A DNA stretch of 64,000 bases. It comes from Thelonectria olida. Taxonomy: Eukaryota > Ascomycota > Sordariomycetes > Hypocreales > Nectriaceae. The position numbers and the translations under genes are program-made. The notes under the pieces are model-generated. The model had not been told where the DNA came from, ran no database searches, and worked only from the letters and a program-made list of their open reading frames with translations. The stretch spans positions 124,001 to 188,000 of the forward strand of contig JAGPYM010000035.1 in NCBI GenBank assembly GCA_020736575.1. Direction: 5' to 3'. This document shows positions 11,481 to 23,017 of the stretch, one piece after another (position 1 is the first letter of the stretch; the number at the start of each line of letters is the position of its first letter).

Positions 11481-11938
11481 ATGAATAGCGAAGCATATCT
11501 GGCGGCCTTAGATGCTTGTGCAGCACTGTCTTAGTCCGGGAATCATGATGCACGATTCGCTATCACGATTCACACGGCCTCACTCCCCACTCCTCGCTCG
11601 TTCCACCTCTAGGGCCCTACAAGAACATCTGAAGTCTACGTACGAGAACCGTGAACAGGAAGAGATATTAGTATTCTGGGGTTTCGTCTCTGAGCTAAAT
11701 GGTATTTCGCCTCCTCCATCATGTTCTCCTCTCCGGACTGCTGCTTTTTCATATAACCAGACTGGGCATCTCCACAATCCTCTCCTCCTGAAATTTCAGC
11801 GCGTAATAACCTCCCGTTTCAATAATGTCTCGCGTACCTCTCCACCCTCTCTACCTAAGATAGCCAGATGGCCGACTAAACATGCCTAAGAGCAGAATGG
11901 AAATTTAGGGAAAATAATCTTCAAGGTGGTAATTGTAA
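11481..11938. other. Convergent 3' intergenic region
   Basis: 458 bp between two converging stop codons. The small ORF starting at 11512 shows no recognisable family and probably covers 3' UTR. Confidence 0.5.
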
Positions 11939-14456
11939 TTAGTCGCTAGTTTCAACTAATGGGTACGATGGAGTTCCATCAAGTTCGGCGAAGAATTTGC
12001 GGGTAACCGGGTAGTCCCCCAGGATAGGGAGCCCACGGCGATACTCGCGCAATTCCGGAATGAAGATGACGTTTGTCTTGGACAAGTTGTCAATGATCTG
12101 CTGAGAGTCTTCGATCCGGTTCAGCATATGCCCCAAAGCAGCGCTCCAAAAAGCACTGCCCTCCTTCATCGCAATGTTCGTTTCCCTCCATGCCGGCAGC
12201 ATTTCTCTCCTCATGCCTAAGACGCTTTGTCTTTCTCTAAGCACAGCCATGGCGTACTGTGTAGCCTCTTTCGATTTCTCAAAGGACTCGAGTCGTACGT
12301 CTAATTGCCAAAAGTAGTAGTTGAATCTCTTCGTGCCGTCGTACGGTAGTGACGATAGCTCGTCGACATGGTCAAAAATAGACCTCAGGGTGGTGAGGAG
12401 TTCGGCTTGAATGGCAAATAACCTCCCGCCATGGGTTCCGATGCCCCAACATATCGGTATCGAGGCTGTTGAGCTGGATGTACTTAAGCTGTAACTATCA
12501 TCGTCTTTTTCGCGGGCTTTGGGCTTTTGGTTGGCAGCACACTGGGGGCAAAGGCGGAAACACCGGGCGCAGTTGACATGGACATCCGGTACAATGCGAC
12601 ATCCCAAGTACTTTTCCGTTGGGAGACTCAGTTGCTTCATCTTGGCGTAGCATGCACATGGTCGTAGCTCTGGGTGCGCATCCATGCAGGCGTTCGAGCC
12701 GCACCACAGCTCGAGTACGGACCTGTCAGCTTTTGTCATGTTGCCGGTCTGTGCCAGTGACTTGCGGCATTCCTGACAGCGGAAACCTTTGAGAAAGCCG
12801 TTGGCCGCAGCTAGAGAGCGAAGCAAGTCAGTTGATCGCTGGATTACTGAACGTGGTGAGTGAAAGTGTCGTACCTAGGTCTAGCTGCCAACAACGCAAT
12901 TGCTCGACGGAATACTGCTCGGGTCAGCGACAAGTTAGGATTTGATTCGGTTGCCGCATATGTACCTCTTCGTCAACCGTCGTTTCGACTGCCCCGTAAC
13001 AAGGGGCATCTCCAACGCCATGGCATAAATGGAACTCGCTATCCTCCAAATGCAAACCGCTGAGTTGTCTCATCGAGGGAACGTCGTTGTGGGCATTGAA
13101 AAGATTGGCCTTGCGGATGTCTAGATCGGAATAGCCTGAGAACGAGCTTGGGCTTGTTGGTGTCTTGGGCGAGACCGGAGAGCGAGCATTGGCAGGATCA
13201 ATGTTCCAGTCTATTGCGCTCACGATATCTGGTCCAAATGCTCTTTTCACGGCCTTCAACATTCGCGACACGCCAATCTTGACTGGAAGCGAGGGGCTGT
13301 GTGGCGCGGATTGCAGCTCAATGCGTGGGGTCGGAGGCCCAGAGCGGTGCAACTGCTGCAACTCTAACTCGTCATCTCTGTTTCGAGCGACTGAATTCTG
13401 CGAAGCGTCGTTATTCGACAGGGTCTTCCCAAACGTGTAATGTTGCTGGTTGGATATATCATTGCAAAAGAGTGGCAGAGCAATAATGGAAATGGTCGAG
13501 ACTTCTCCCAGACTGAGATTGGATAGTTTGGAAAACAAAGACATGGCGTGTGTGTTGAGCACCGAAGAACGGAAAGATACATCGTCGCGATCCCACTTCG
13601 GAGCTCGTCGATATGGTCGGGAGGCGATCAGCGCCTTTTCATAGTGAGATTGGACGCTAAATCTCCTGGCCCTCTCCTGAAAGATGGCGGATGTTCTCCT
13701 TTGGGTCTCTTGATCTGTGAGGGCCTCATTTTCCTCAGTTACTGGTTCTGGGATGATGATGGAGTCAGGTCTTAGGCCAGCCGTCGGCCTAATTGTTGAT
13801 GCATCGTCAGTTTCGTCAATATTGAAATGCCTCACAGTGGAGGCGGTGATGCTTCTGCGGTTGAGATGAGCGACGTTGGGGGCGATGCGTTGGCAAATGT
13901 CCGAGAGGCCTGCGATGGCTTTCTGGACTTCAATGAGAGATTCGCTGTTGGTGATGGATGTTAGTGACGAGAAAAGAAAAAGAAATTCTGTAAAGGGAAT
14001 AACAACATGCACGTACTTTTGGAGAATTGTCAGCATGAGGCCCAGAGATGACTGCGCATCTTGCACACGCTTGGATAATTGATTGATGCGATTGTCCTTC
14101 ATCGCCCACTCCAATCGCTCACTCATGGCCAAACTCCCAAGCCCTGGGTCGGAGAGGGGCTTCAGCAGACTCTCCAGCTCGTCGAGCGAAGTGACGCAGT
14201 CGGTAAATGTGTCCTGGGCGTCGTCGAGAGGAATGTACAGGCCTCTGTCTCGGGCGTGCTGGCCGGAATCCAGCAGCTGCTGGAAGCGTATCATGTTGTA
14301 GCGCATCATCTTGACATGGCGAAGAGTGCATGCTGCGAGCTCGGGCGCCTCTTTTACCTTGGAGGCAAGGGTAATGGCCTTGTCGAGGACTTTGACGGTT
14401 TCGGATGCAGCAGAAATGCCGCCTGTGACGGCGCCGAAGATGGTGAGAGGATCCAT
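11939..14456 (-). CDS. HeLo-like N-terminal domain protein with a cysteine-rich C-terminus
   Basis: Four exons, all in phase: complement(14456-14017), (13944-12966), (12914-12875), (12810-11939); 776 residues. The start MDPLTIFGAVTGGISAASETVKVLDKAI is the pattern of fungal N-terminal (Helo_like_N/PF17111-type) domains that begin many NLR-like and ankyrin proteins, followed by helical segments to about residue 180. The middle is low complexity (Ser/Pro/Gln). The last exon has clustered cysteines (CQECRKSL, WCGSNAC, CACYAKM, NCARCFRLCPQC, about residues 495-590) that look like a metal-binding module, then a helical tail. Head-to-head with a HET-domain gene (309 bp between starts), suggesting co-expression. 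No NACHT or repeat domain is present. Role in signalling or incompatibility is inferred from the N-terminus and neighbour. Confidence 0.75.
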
Positions 14457-14765
14457 GATCTATGGTGTTGACGGGTGATCGGGTGCCCGGTGTTGACTCC
14501 ATTGGAATGATAAAGGAGAAGCCTGAGACTTCTCGAATGGTTCTCGAATAGAGAACGGAAATGGTTCGCCAGGACAGTTGCCTCGTCGTTCCAGCTTGTT
14601 AAATTGCAGGCGGCGCAGTCGTCAATATGCAGCTAAAGATCCCCAAGCACTGCCCCATCCACATCGAATCTGCCCTCAACAAGGCACATTGGCCACTGAT
14701 TCTTCGTCTCAAGTTGCGAGGCTTTCATCGCCTATATATCAACCCCTGTCCAAACAAGGATCCAA
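14457..14765. promoter_or_regulatory. Shared bidirectional promoter region of the HeLo-like and HET genes
   Basis: 309 bp between opposite ATGs (14456 minus, 14766 plus). No core element was identified with confidence. The geometry alone suggests shared control. Confidence 0.4.
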
Positions 14766-16940
14766 ATGTGGCCATGCACCATCGCAGAGCCTGGACCCGT
14801 GTCCGATGGCTTCTACGACAATCACACACAGCGTCTCGGGCCATTTGATATCCGCATCGTGCACCTTCATCGAGGATCCGGCAAAGACGTCATCTCCTGC
14901 ACATTGGAGAGACGGCCCCTCCCACCAACAGCTTCAACCAACGAGCCAGACGAGCGACCCCAGCAACATAAACCTGGCCTGGACTGCACAACGCTGTCGT
15001 ACCAATGGGGCAAGTCCACGAGCAATCTTCGCACCATCCTGTGCAATGGCGCTGATTTCCTCGTCACGGCAAATCTTTACGCTGCTCTAGTTCATCTTCG
15101 CCGGCCAGACAGCGACCTGACTCTCTGGATTGATGCCCTCTGCATCGATCAGGAAAATAATGCCGAAAAAGGAAACCAAGTTCAAAGGATGGGCGAAATC
15201 TATCGCCGATCCAAAGGCACGATCATCTGGCTCGGAGCTGGTGGCTTTCTTTCTCGAGAGGCGTTCCGGGCATGCTCCAAATTGGCCATGGCCAACAGGG
15301 ACAGGGATGGGTCTGCGCCAGTGCCTCAGACAACGCTCACACGACCATGGGGTCCTTATGGTGTCCTTCCCACGTTCCTGATTCTCCTTCTTCTACGGCG
15401 CTCATATTTCAACCGCGTCTGGATCATCCAAGAGGTTGCCCTCAGCCGCAACATCGAGATCGCCTGCGGCAGCGCCAGGATATCCTGGCGGGATTTCACC
15501 ATTGGCGCGGCCACGGTGCTGCTTGCCACGCTCGGAAGCAAAACCAACGCGGGCATAGGGAATATCTTGGTTGCCCGAGCCCTGTTGCCATGGGCAGTTC
15601 GAGCCGGCAGCGGCGATTCTGCGTGGATCTTCCAAACATTGGCCCAGCCGCGAATACCCCAGACCAAAAACATACTGCGCATGGCGATTCTATTCAGGTG
15701 CAGCAATGCCACGGATCCGGTCGACAAAGTCTTTAGTCTTCTGGGGCTTTGCGAGCAGATCCAAGCGGGAAGCACTTATGGCATTTTGCCTATGTACTCG
15801 CGGAATGACCCAGACCACAGAAACCGAGTCTATGTGAGAACGGCCAGGACGATCCTGTTTGCTCAGGATAAATTGCAGTTGTTCTCTGCCATTAGTCGTC
15901 CACAATCGAAGACATTTGACTTCCTCGCTCGATTCTTCCAGAGGATTTGGTTCCGCACACGACCAGCTCCATCTCTGCCCACTTGGGTGCCCGACTGGAG
16001 TGAGACGGGCGTCGTGGCGACGCCTTTGAGCCTCGTTTTAGCTCACAATGACAATACGAGCGCCTGGAGCGATCAAGAAAACCAGTTCCTTGCATATCAG
16101 CTGAGGTGAGTTATGAGACGATCTGTCGACGCTGCCTTTCGGAGGTTTGCAGTAACTGACGGGTAACTTAGTTCACACCCCGATTCACCCAATTTCTGGC
16201 TATGTGGACGCTTTGTTGATGATATTGTAGATCTTAGTGAGGTCTGCAACACAGAAAAGTCGCAAAGCAGCATATGGTTCAGTATCAGGTATTGTTTCAC
16301 CATGTCGGAAAACCATCGCCTCGAGACCTTTGGCAAATGGGAGATGCAATTTCGAGCCTCTAACACGAACGAACCCTTCTGGCAGCACTTTATTTCAACT
16401 ATTACCTGTGGGTCGAACAACACTTACGACGAGGACAGCATCATGCGGCTTCTCGCTGACTTCCGATCAAGAAGCCCGCGCAATTTACCGCGAGTAGCCA
16501 AGAGCTGCTTCGCCTGCCTGTTCGTCCTCCCTCTTGCAATCTCCACCTGGACTGGGAGTGGCATCATAGAGAGAATCCTGATCTACTGGTGCTTCCCAGT
16601 GGTGGCTATTTCGTCCATGTGGTATTGGTGCTTTCAGCTCGTGCCCCAATTCATGTTTCAGCAAGGCTGGCAAGACCACGGAGTGAGCGAGGGTTTTCTG
16701 AAGGCGGATTTCGACCACATAGAATTGAGGAGGTTGGCTAGGCTGAGATCCGGGTCGTTGGCCCTTGTTCCTGAAGCGACGTCGTTTAGGGACCAGGTTT
16801 GGAAGTGCAAGGCCGGAATCGTGCCGTTGGTTTTGCGACCTAATGGCGATGACTTTGAAATGGTTGGTGAGTGCTACTCGGCCAAGGAAACAGGTACTGA
16901 GAGGGCCAAGTCTGCTGATTGTGTGATCCGTTTGATCTGA
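14766..16940 (+). CDS. HET-domain (heterokaryon incompatibility) protein with C-terminal membrane hairpin
   Basis: Two exons, 14766-16105 and 16172-16940, intron GTGAGT...CTTAG (66 bp) in phase; 702 residues. HET (PF06985) blocks in order: TTLSYQWGKS; TANLYAALVHLR; LWIDALCIDQEN; QRMGEIYRRSKGTIIWLGA; YFNRVWIIQEVALS; then ATDPVDKVFSLLGL. HET proteins mediate nonself recognition and cell death between incompatible hyphae, and the domain is related to TIR folds. Unusual: two hydrophobic stretches at about residues 557-610 (FACLFVLPLAIST and ILIYWCFPVVAISSMWYW) predict a membrane hairpin late in the protein, followed by a soluble tail with a VPEATSFRDQVW segment. The head-to-head partner is the HeLo-like gene. 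Confidence 0.9.
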
Positions 16941-17146
16941 AATGTCTCAACCGTGATGTACGGGTAATGAACACTATGCACTGCGATTATGAACTGGGGT
17001 GCTTGTACATGGGGTTACGGATGCATGAATCATAATATATCATTAATTGCTGCCTGTAGCTGATACTATTATCACCGCGCCGCCACCAATGCCCGCCTCC
17101 AATGCCTAAAAAAATGGTTGCTGTTAAAAGATGTAGATGTAGCCTG

Positions 17147-18673
17147 CTAGACATCCGAGAGCCATCGTGCCCAAGTCGGCCATGGTATGGATCTCAACTC
17201 CATATCAACGATACGCAAAGTCTGTTCTCCGACCTCGTCCGGAAGAAAAGGGTTTTGCGCGTCGCCATAGACAAAGTTCCTTACATCGGTATGGTACGTT
17301 TCAAACGCGCCAGCTGTAAAGGGCAGAATGACTTTGGGTTTGATGGCTCTGGTCTTCCAGTCCAGCCGGTCGCGTATCTGCTGGACCAGGTCTCTGTAGG
17401 ATCCCCCGGGGAAATGCAGCAGACTCAATTCGACATCTTCTATTGTCGAGGGAAGTTTGCTGAGAAGGCTTAGTAAGAGCCCCATGTCCAGGCAGAAACC
17501 CGACAGGCGAAAGTACTTCAGGTTGGCCAAGCTGCTGGCAGGAAGAATTTCACGAGGCAGAGGTTCATGAGGCTCCTCGTGAGGTTCCACGGGCTGGTAT
17601 CCATGCATGGACAGGCTCAGATGTTCAAGGCCCTTGCCTCCAGCAGCATCTGCCAACGCACGTCCGAGAAGGCCATTCCAGAATCCTTCCCAGGAGCATC
17701 CTTGTCGGTGTTCTGAGAGGATGTCAAGATGAAGGTGACGAAAATTCGGCCGAGCGATGATAGTTGCGAGATGCGTGATCTCAGCACATGGCTGCTCAAA
17801 CATCCGGCCATTCAGCCCGGTGATCAAATCACCAGCCTCAATACGAAGGTCTGTGACTTTGCCGGCGAGATCTTTTCTAGCTAGCGTCCTGAGTACGATC
17901 CGGACGCCTAGCCAATCCCTCGCACCCTCTTCCCAATCGGGGAGGCCAAACCACGCGTTAGAGGTGGCGGGTAACCAGCCAGAGGGCAGAGGGTAGTTGA
18001 AGCCAGGGGGAAAGGCGCGGATTGTGGGTGTTGGATATACTGGCGGCATGTTGAGCATCCATCCGTGAGACGCGGGCGTGATGGTGACTCTCCGCAGCAG
18101 TGGGAAGCGTTTCAGTCCAACCCTGAGAGCCCTTACGATTGCGTCCGAACGAAGGACGTCGCGCTGTTGACGCAAGAGCATTTTGTAGTACTCCCAGCAC
18201 TCACCAACCTGCAACGTCTGATGTTGCTGGGTATGGGTAGGCTTAGCTCGCGCTTGCTCATGCAATTCGTTTTGGGCGTGGATGAAGCTGAACCACCTTG
18301 GAATGCCGCCTACTTCCCAGTTCGTATCTTCTGGTTCCAGATGAAGGAGCCAATCCCGCACATCCATGTCGTCATCTTCGAAAAGCGTCCCGTTTGGCGC
18401 CAGGAGAGCATCATCGTAGACAATCTCGGTGACCTGAGACCGCCATGTCCGGTGGTTGGCGACGGCAAGGAAGACGTCAATATCGCGGCGATGAGCCGAG
18501 AGGAAAACACGATCAAACCGGAGAGAGACTGCGACGGAGAGAGCTCTGCATGAAAGACGCAGTTGCTTGAGGTGCAAGTTGGGGAGATGGCTGCAAATGG
18601 CGGTGATGATTTCTAGTGGCAGTTGCAAGATGTTGGTTTTCTTGGGAATGGTCCGGTCGGCGAGATAATACAT
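17147..18673 (-). CDS. F-box protein
   Basis: Single exon, about 508 residues from the ATG at 18673. The F-box lies at the N-terminus (ILQLPLEIITAICSHLPNLHLKQLRLSCRALS), the module that binds Skp1 in SCF ubiquitin ligases, followed by the VFLSAHRRDIDVFLAVANH stretch typical of a large fungal F-box family and a long region without canonical LRRs. The open frame extends upstream to 18865, but those 64 residues look unlike protein and the shorter start places the F-box at residues 10-50, as usual. Substrate unknown. Confidence 0.82.
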   Translation of the reverse strand: MYYLADRTIPKKTNILQLPLEIITAICSHLPNLHLKQLRLSCRALSVAVSLRFDRVFLSAHRRDIDVFLAVANHRTWRSQVTEIVYDDALLAPNGTLFEDDDMDVRDWLLHLEPEDTNWEVGGIPRWFSFIHAQNELHEQARAKPTHTQQHQTLQVGECWEYYKMLLRQQRDVLRSDAIVRALRVGLKRFPLLRRVTITPASHGWMLNMPPVYPTPTIRAFPPGFNYPLPSGWLPATSNAWFGLPDWEEGARDWLGVRIVLRTLARKDLAGKVTDLRIEAGDLITGLNGRMFEQPCAEITHLATIIARPNFRHLHLDILSEHRQGCSWEGFWNGLLGRALADAAGGKGLEHLSLSMHGYQPVEPHEEPHEPLPREILPASSLANLKYFRLSGFCLDMGLLLSLLSKLPSTIEDVELSLLHFPGGSYRDLVQQIRDRLDWKTRAIKPKVILPFTAGAFETYHTDVRNFVYGDAQNPFLPDEVGEQTLRIVDMELRSIPWPTWARWLSDV

Positions 18674-20224
18674 GGTACAAATCTGCACGATTTCTGCAAG
18701 GGGAAACACATGCAAGAATGATCGTCTGCCGGTGTCTGTTCGTGAAGATGCTGCAGAAAGTGAGACACCGCATCCATCATCAGGCAGCAAGCACGAGCTA
18801 AAGCAGGAGCTTATAGCGTCACGTGATGTTATTCCCGATTTCTCTTGTTGACAGGCAGGGATCATCCTTCTCCGTCTCGATTGAATTTAGGGCTGATCAT
18901 CCACGTTGTTCGTCGTGTTGTTTATGTTGCATCGCACCGCCTCATTGACGTGGCATTCCATGCAAGTCCATGTAAGTGGCTCGCCACGGATCAATGTTCC
19001 CAGGTCAACCAATTTCTGCCACCCTTTCAACACCTCGCTCCGATACTTGACCACGCCTGGATTGGCCACCTGACTCTCGGTTTTTGCCGGTGAGAGGGTC
19101 TGAAGCATCCACCATAGTCCTTGCCGGCTCCTCACTCCCATTGGCTTCCATCTCATTGGTGGACCTATTGGTTCGAGTTAGAAGTCCTCAAGCATCAATT
19201 GAATGGCCTGAAAAGGCGAGTCTAGTCATCATAAGACAATTCGAGAGATGTGCTTGTTACCACGATAATACATCTACTTACCACATATCGTGCAAGTTCA
19301 TTTCAATAGGTTCATTGGGTTCTTTGAGAATAGAGAATCTCACTTCCATCGGCCAAACTTTGCTTGTACTGCGATACCTTATTGCCCTTCCCCCCTTCGC
19401 GTGTTCTCGCCTGCTTGTCTATGAATTCAACCGATATGATGCTACCAACCTCCTGAAAGGACATGGCAACGCAAGTAAATTTTTTTTTTTTTTTTTTTTT
19501 TTAAATTTCATCTCACGACCTTTGGTATTTTACCGCTGGGAAATATTTCACATTGACTGCTAGGTAATTATTTCTGGAATCAATTCAAAAATGTCCAAAC
19601 TCATAGAGACAGAGCACCAGCCATAACTAATCGAGAACTCTCATACTGCATTCAATATTCGGCGTGTTCTTATAATAGACCTATGCGGCATGGCTTAGCG
19701 CTGTAGGCAGACGAGGACATGTCGATCGGCTACCGTTTTGCCCGGTCAAGCCCTCCAACACCAGCATCTTATGTCACGTCGTGGAAAATGTCGCTTCTCA
19801 ATTATTCGAAACGGGCTCAATAATCAACTATCTATCCGCTGCTGAAGTTGATATCGCCGATAGGACGGTGGCCGGGCCATTAATCTCGACCCATAGCCCC
19901 AAGTGCATGAACACACCCCTGGCAGCGCTACAGGGACCGGGCAGATAATGCGCCGCACCGGCTCGCACTCGGATACAGGGTGTTCAGCTTGTTCCTTGTG
20001 TGTCTCTCACTGAAGCGATGTCACATAGCAGGAATGGAGTCGGTTTCAGCTCGCATTCTGAGTGCCGCTTTGCCGGTAGTCACTGCTTGAGGCTGCGATA
20101 GATATGTAACGGCTTTGTCTTTATTAGAAGCGAAGTCACCTTCATCATCCCATCTCAAGCAACCTCAATTATTTTCTCGCAGCGCAAATACACGCTATTA
20201 CCGAACATCCGCCCATCTATCACC
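18674..20224. other. Intergenic between divergent F-box and NmrA genes
   Basis: About 1.55 kb without a recognisable gene. Contains a homopolymer of 23 T at 19480-19502. ORFs crossing it (for example 19084-19563, which reads through the T run) have no family features. The sequence just before 20225 presumably holds the NmrA-gene promoter. Confidence 0.55.
19480..19502. repeat. Poly-T tract, 23 bases
   Basis: Uninterrupted T23 flanked by AAA on both sides; a simple-sequence repeat that could also mark an old retroposed poly(A) end on the minus strand. Confidence 0.9.
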
Positions 20225-21121
20225 ATGGCATCCCCTAAGACTCTCCTAATCACTGGCGCCACCGGCAAGCAAGGCGGCGCTGTAATCGACAACATTCTCG
20301 CCTCCTCGCAGGCGTCTTCCTTCACCATTGTGGCCGTCACCCGCGACATAACCAGCTCAAGAGCGCAAAAGCTCGCCCGCCTCTCCAACGTGTCAATCGT
20401 CCAAGGAGACATGTCCAATCCAGAGGCAATTTTCAATCAGATCGGCCCTGTCTGGGGCGTTTATAGCGTGCAAATCAACTCCGACTCGGAAGAACAACAG
20501 GGCAAAGCCATGGTCGACGCCGCCGTCTTGAATGGAGCGCGGCACTTTGTGTATTCGTCTGGCGACCGGGGTGGCCCTGAGCTTTCGCCCAAGAATCCGA
20601 CCTTTGTCAAAAACTTTGCTGCAAAGTACAACATTGAGAAACATCTCGAGCACCGCGCGCGAAGGAGCCCCCAGAATATGACATATACCATTCTCCGGCC
20701 CGTCACATTCTTCGACAATCTCACCACTGATGTTCATGGCAAGGGATTCGCCCGTATGTGGGAGCAGATGGGCAGCAAAACTTTGCAGATGGTATCAACA
20801 AAGGACATTGGCTGGTTTGCCGCCCAGAGCTTCCTTGAGCCCGAGAAGCACCAGAACGACGCCTTGACGCTCGTGGGCGACGAGCTGACGCAGCCTGAGG
20901 CGGGTGCCATTTTCAAGGAGGTTACGGGTCATTCTATGGCGCTGGCACCTTGCCCCATCGCCAACGCCGTCAAATTTGTGTTGAAGGGCTCTGTGGGAGA
21001 CATGTTTAAGTGGTTCGAGAAGGAAGGCTATGGTGGTGATGTGCAAGAATGCCGCAGTGCGAACCCGAACATGCAGGACTTTCGGGCTTGGATAGAAGAG
21101 AACAAGGGACGTTTTGTGTAA
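20225..21121 (+). CDS. NmrA-like family NAD(P)-binding protein
   Basis: Single exon, 298 residues. N-terminal Rossmann motif TGATGKQGG (residues about 10-18) and NmrA-family blocks VTRDITSSRAQKLA, QGDMSNPE, GPVWGVYSVQ, ARHFVYSSGDRGG, YTILRPVTFFDNL and the TKDIGWFAAQ/FLEP region identify the atypical short-chain dehydrogenase group that includes the nitrogen-metabolite regulator NmrA and HSCARG redox sensors. The catalytic YxxxK is not in canonical form, as expected for sensor-type members. Length is usual for the family. Probably soluble, cytosolic or nuclear. The nearby convergent S10 peptidase is probably unrelated. Specific ligand (NAD or NADP) and targets cannot be told. Confidence 0.9.
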   Translation: MASPKTLLITGATGKQGGAVIDNILASSQASSFTIVAVTRDITSSRAQKLARLSNVSIVQGDMSNPEAIFNQIGPVWGVYSVQINSDSEEQQGKAMVDAAVLNGARHFVYSSGDRGGPELSPKNPTFVKNFAAKYNIEKHLEHRARRSPQNMTYTILRPVTFFDNLTTDVHGKGFARMWEQMGSKTLQMVSTKDIGWFAAQSFLEPEKHQNDALTLVGDELTQPEAGAIFKEVTGHSMALAPCPIANAVKFVLKGSVGDMFKWFEKEGYGGDVQECRSANPNMQDFRAWIEENKGRFV

Positions 21122-21236
21122 TTTACTCGATAGCAGTTTCAAATATTGTTCAGGATTTAATTGCATAGTTGTTTGTATCAAATCAACGAGAAAGTTATAT
21201 CAAGTAGGCTGGTCTTGGCTACACACGCAATTCCAG

Positions 21237-23017
21237 CTAGTACGGCCAGGTAAACTTGGTAGAAATGTTGACGGAGAACTTGGCGCCATCCGACAACGAG
21301 CTCACACGACCAAGAATAAACTCGAGATGTCTAAACGCAGCGGCAGAAGCATACTGCGGAACCATATGGCCGCTCGTCTTGACTGTAGTGTGAGTAAATC
21401 CCCGCTCCGTATGCACCGTCCCTTGCACGCTTCCACCAAACCAGTTCTCGACGTTGTTGTCGTTATTATCAATATCCGGCAAAAGCATGTCCTTGCTTGG
21501 CGCCTTCTGGAACCCTTGCTTCCCGTTCCACTTGGTCAGTTGGATTCCAAGAGCCGTCACGTTGGGCTTGATGACATAGTCGGCCAAGCCAGATCCCACG
21601 ACGACATTGTTGGTCTTCTCCACGAGCTTCTGGAACTTCTCCTCGTGCTCCGTTCCGTTGTAGTTGTCGCTCCCGGACCCGGCGTACACGGGACCCTGGC
21701 ACTCGGCCCATTCCGGGTAGTCTAGGGGCGCGTGGATGGCCTTGCGGACGCCGGGGACGTTGAACCAGATGGTGGCGCCGGGAGGCGTGTACATGACAGA
21801 TGGGAAGCCGAGGGGGTCGTAGAGAACAGGGCATGTATCCAAGATGTGATATGAGTTGAAGCATGGATTCACCTTGGCGATGATCTCGTCAAAGTGTGCA
21901 ATGATGTCGCAGCCTTCGACTTGGGCGGACTTCCAGGGGCGCTTCGGAGGTGGGTATGTTAGATGTGCGTCCATGTATTTATCCAAGCCGCATTTCTTGT
22001 TGTCGCTTTCAAGAATCTTCTTGTTCTTTTCGGGGATTCCAAATACAGGCTCCCAGTATCGGAAGAAGGCTGGAAACGTCGCATGATCAAAGGCCAGCTC
22101 GTCCGAGTAGGGCATCACCGGGTCGTAGTACAGCGCGCCCTGGACATCAAAGTAGGTCTTGTCTTTCTTATCCACCATCGCAGCCCCGATGTAGGGCACG
22201 TGAATGCCCGAGTAGCTTTCTCCGGAAATGTAAATCTTCTTCTTCTCCAGTCCGAATGTTTTGATAAAGTTTTTAAAGAAGCCGAGAAATTGTTGCGCTG
22301 CCTCGGCATTGTTGTTGGCTGTGACGTTTCCGCTGCTGAATCCGGTACCGATGGGATACTCGACCCTTTCAATCCATTATTAGTGATTGATGGGACAATT
22401 GTGAGAATGCACACGATCGAACTCACCAAATGACATTGGCAAGCTTATGCCATGACCAAGCATTGGCCACTGGCTTGTAGGTTCCAAACTTCCAAGAGAA
22501 CGGTCCGTTTTCTTGCAGGAGACCTTACAACGTTGTCAGCTGTGCGCGCTTTCATGGATTATCGCACCACTCACCCTCCATGGAGGAACATCCCGGGCCT
22601 CCATTCAGCCAGATAACAATGTCGTCTTTGCCTGCCGGGTTGACCGTCGGGAAGAACCAGAAGAACATCTTCTGCGGGTTGCTGCTTTTGTCGTTCGCGT
22701 CCACCGGGATCAAACCAGAGTAACTCTCGCCAACGTCGAAGGAGATATCTGGAATACCCGTTGGTGTGACGAAAAACGCTACAGGACGTTAGCTGTATGA
22801 GCGAAGCCCATGATATCCATAACAACTCACGAGCTGTCTTCTTATTGTAGTATTGGTAGGAACTGCTGCGAGGACTTGATCGCCTGACGGTTGGCTCAAG
22901 CGCCTCTCGCCTCGCATGTCGGTTGGCATCGAAGCGTGCACCCGAGTAAGCCGTGCAACTCAATAAAAGGGTGGCAGCGGCGATTAGGCCACCATTGAAA
23001 AGTGATGATGTCCGCAT
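21237..23017 (-). CDS. Secreted serine carboxypeptidase (peptidase family S10)
   Basis: Removes C-terminal residues from peptides. Four exons in phase: complement(23017-22831), (22778-22575), (22523-22427), (22365-21237), introns 51-61 bp; 538 residues. Signal peptide at the N-terminus ([21 protein letters not shown]). Seen: oxyanion-hole block [24 protein letters not shown]; nucleophile GESYSG (Ser about 214); Asp in the GSGLADYVI region (about 424); His in TSGHMVPQ (about 498). Several NxS/T sites suggest glycosylation. It lies convergent with the NmrA gene, with 115 bp between stops. Family members act in the vacuole or outside the cell; the absence of a recognisable vacuolar sorting element makes secretion the simpler reading. 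Confidence 0.93.

Noticed and set aside
19084..19563. 159-codon ORF containing a run of Phe/Lys
   Set aside because: It is created by the 23-base poly-T tract and has no protein-like features elsewhere.
21114..21725. 203-codon plus-strand ORF
   Set aside because: Antisense to the last exon of the S10 carboxypeptidase, with no family features.
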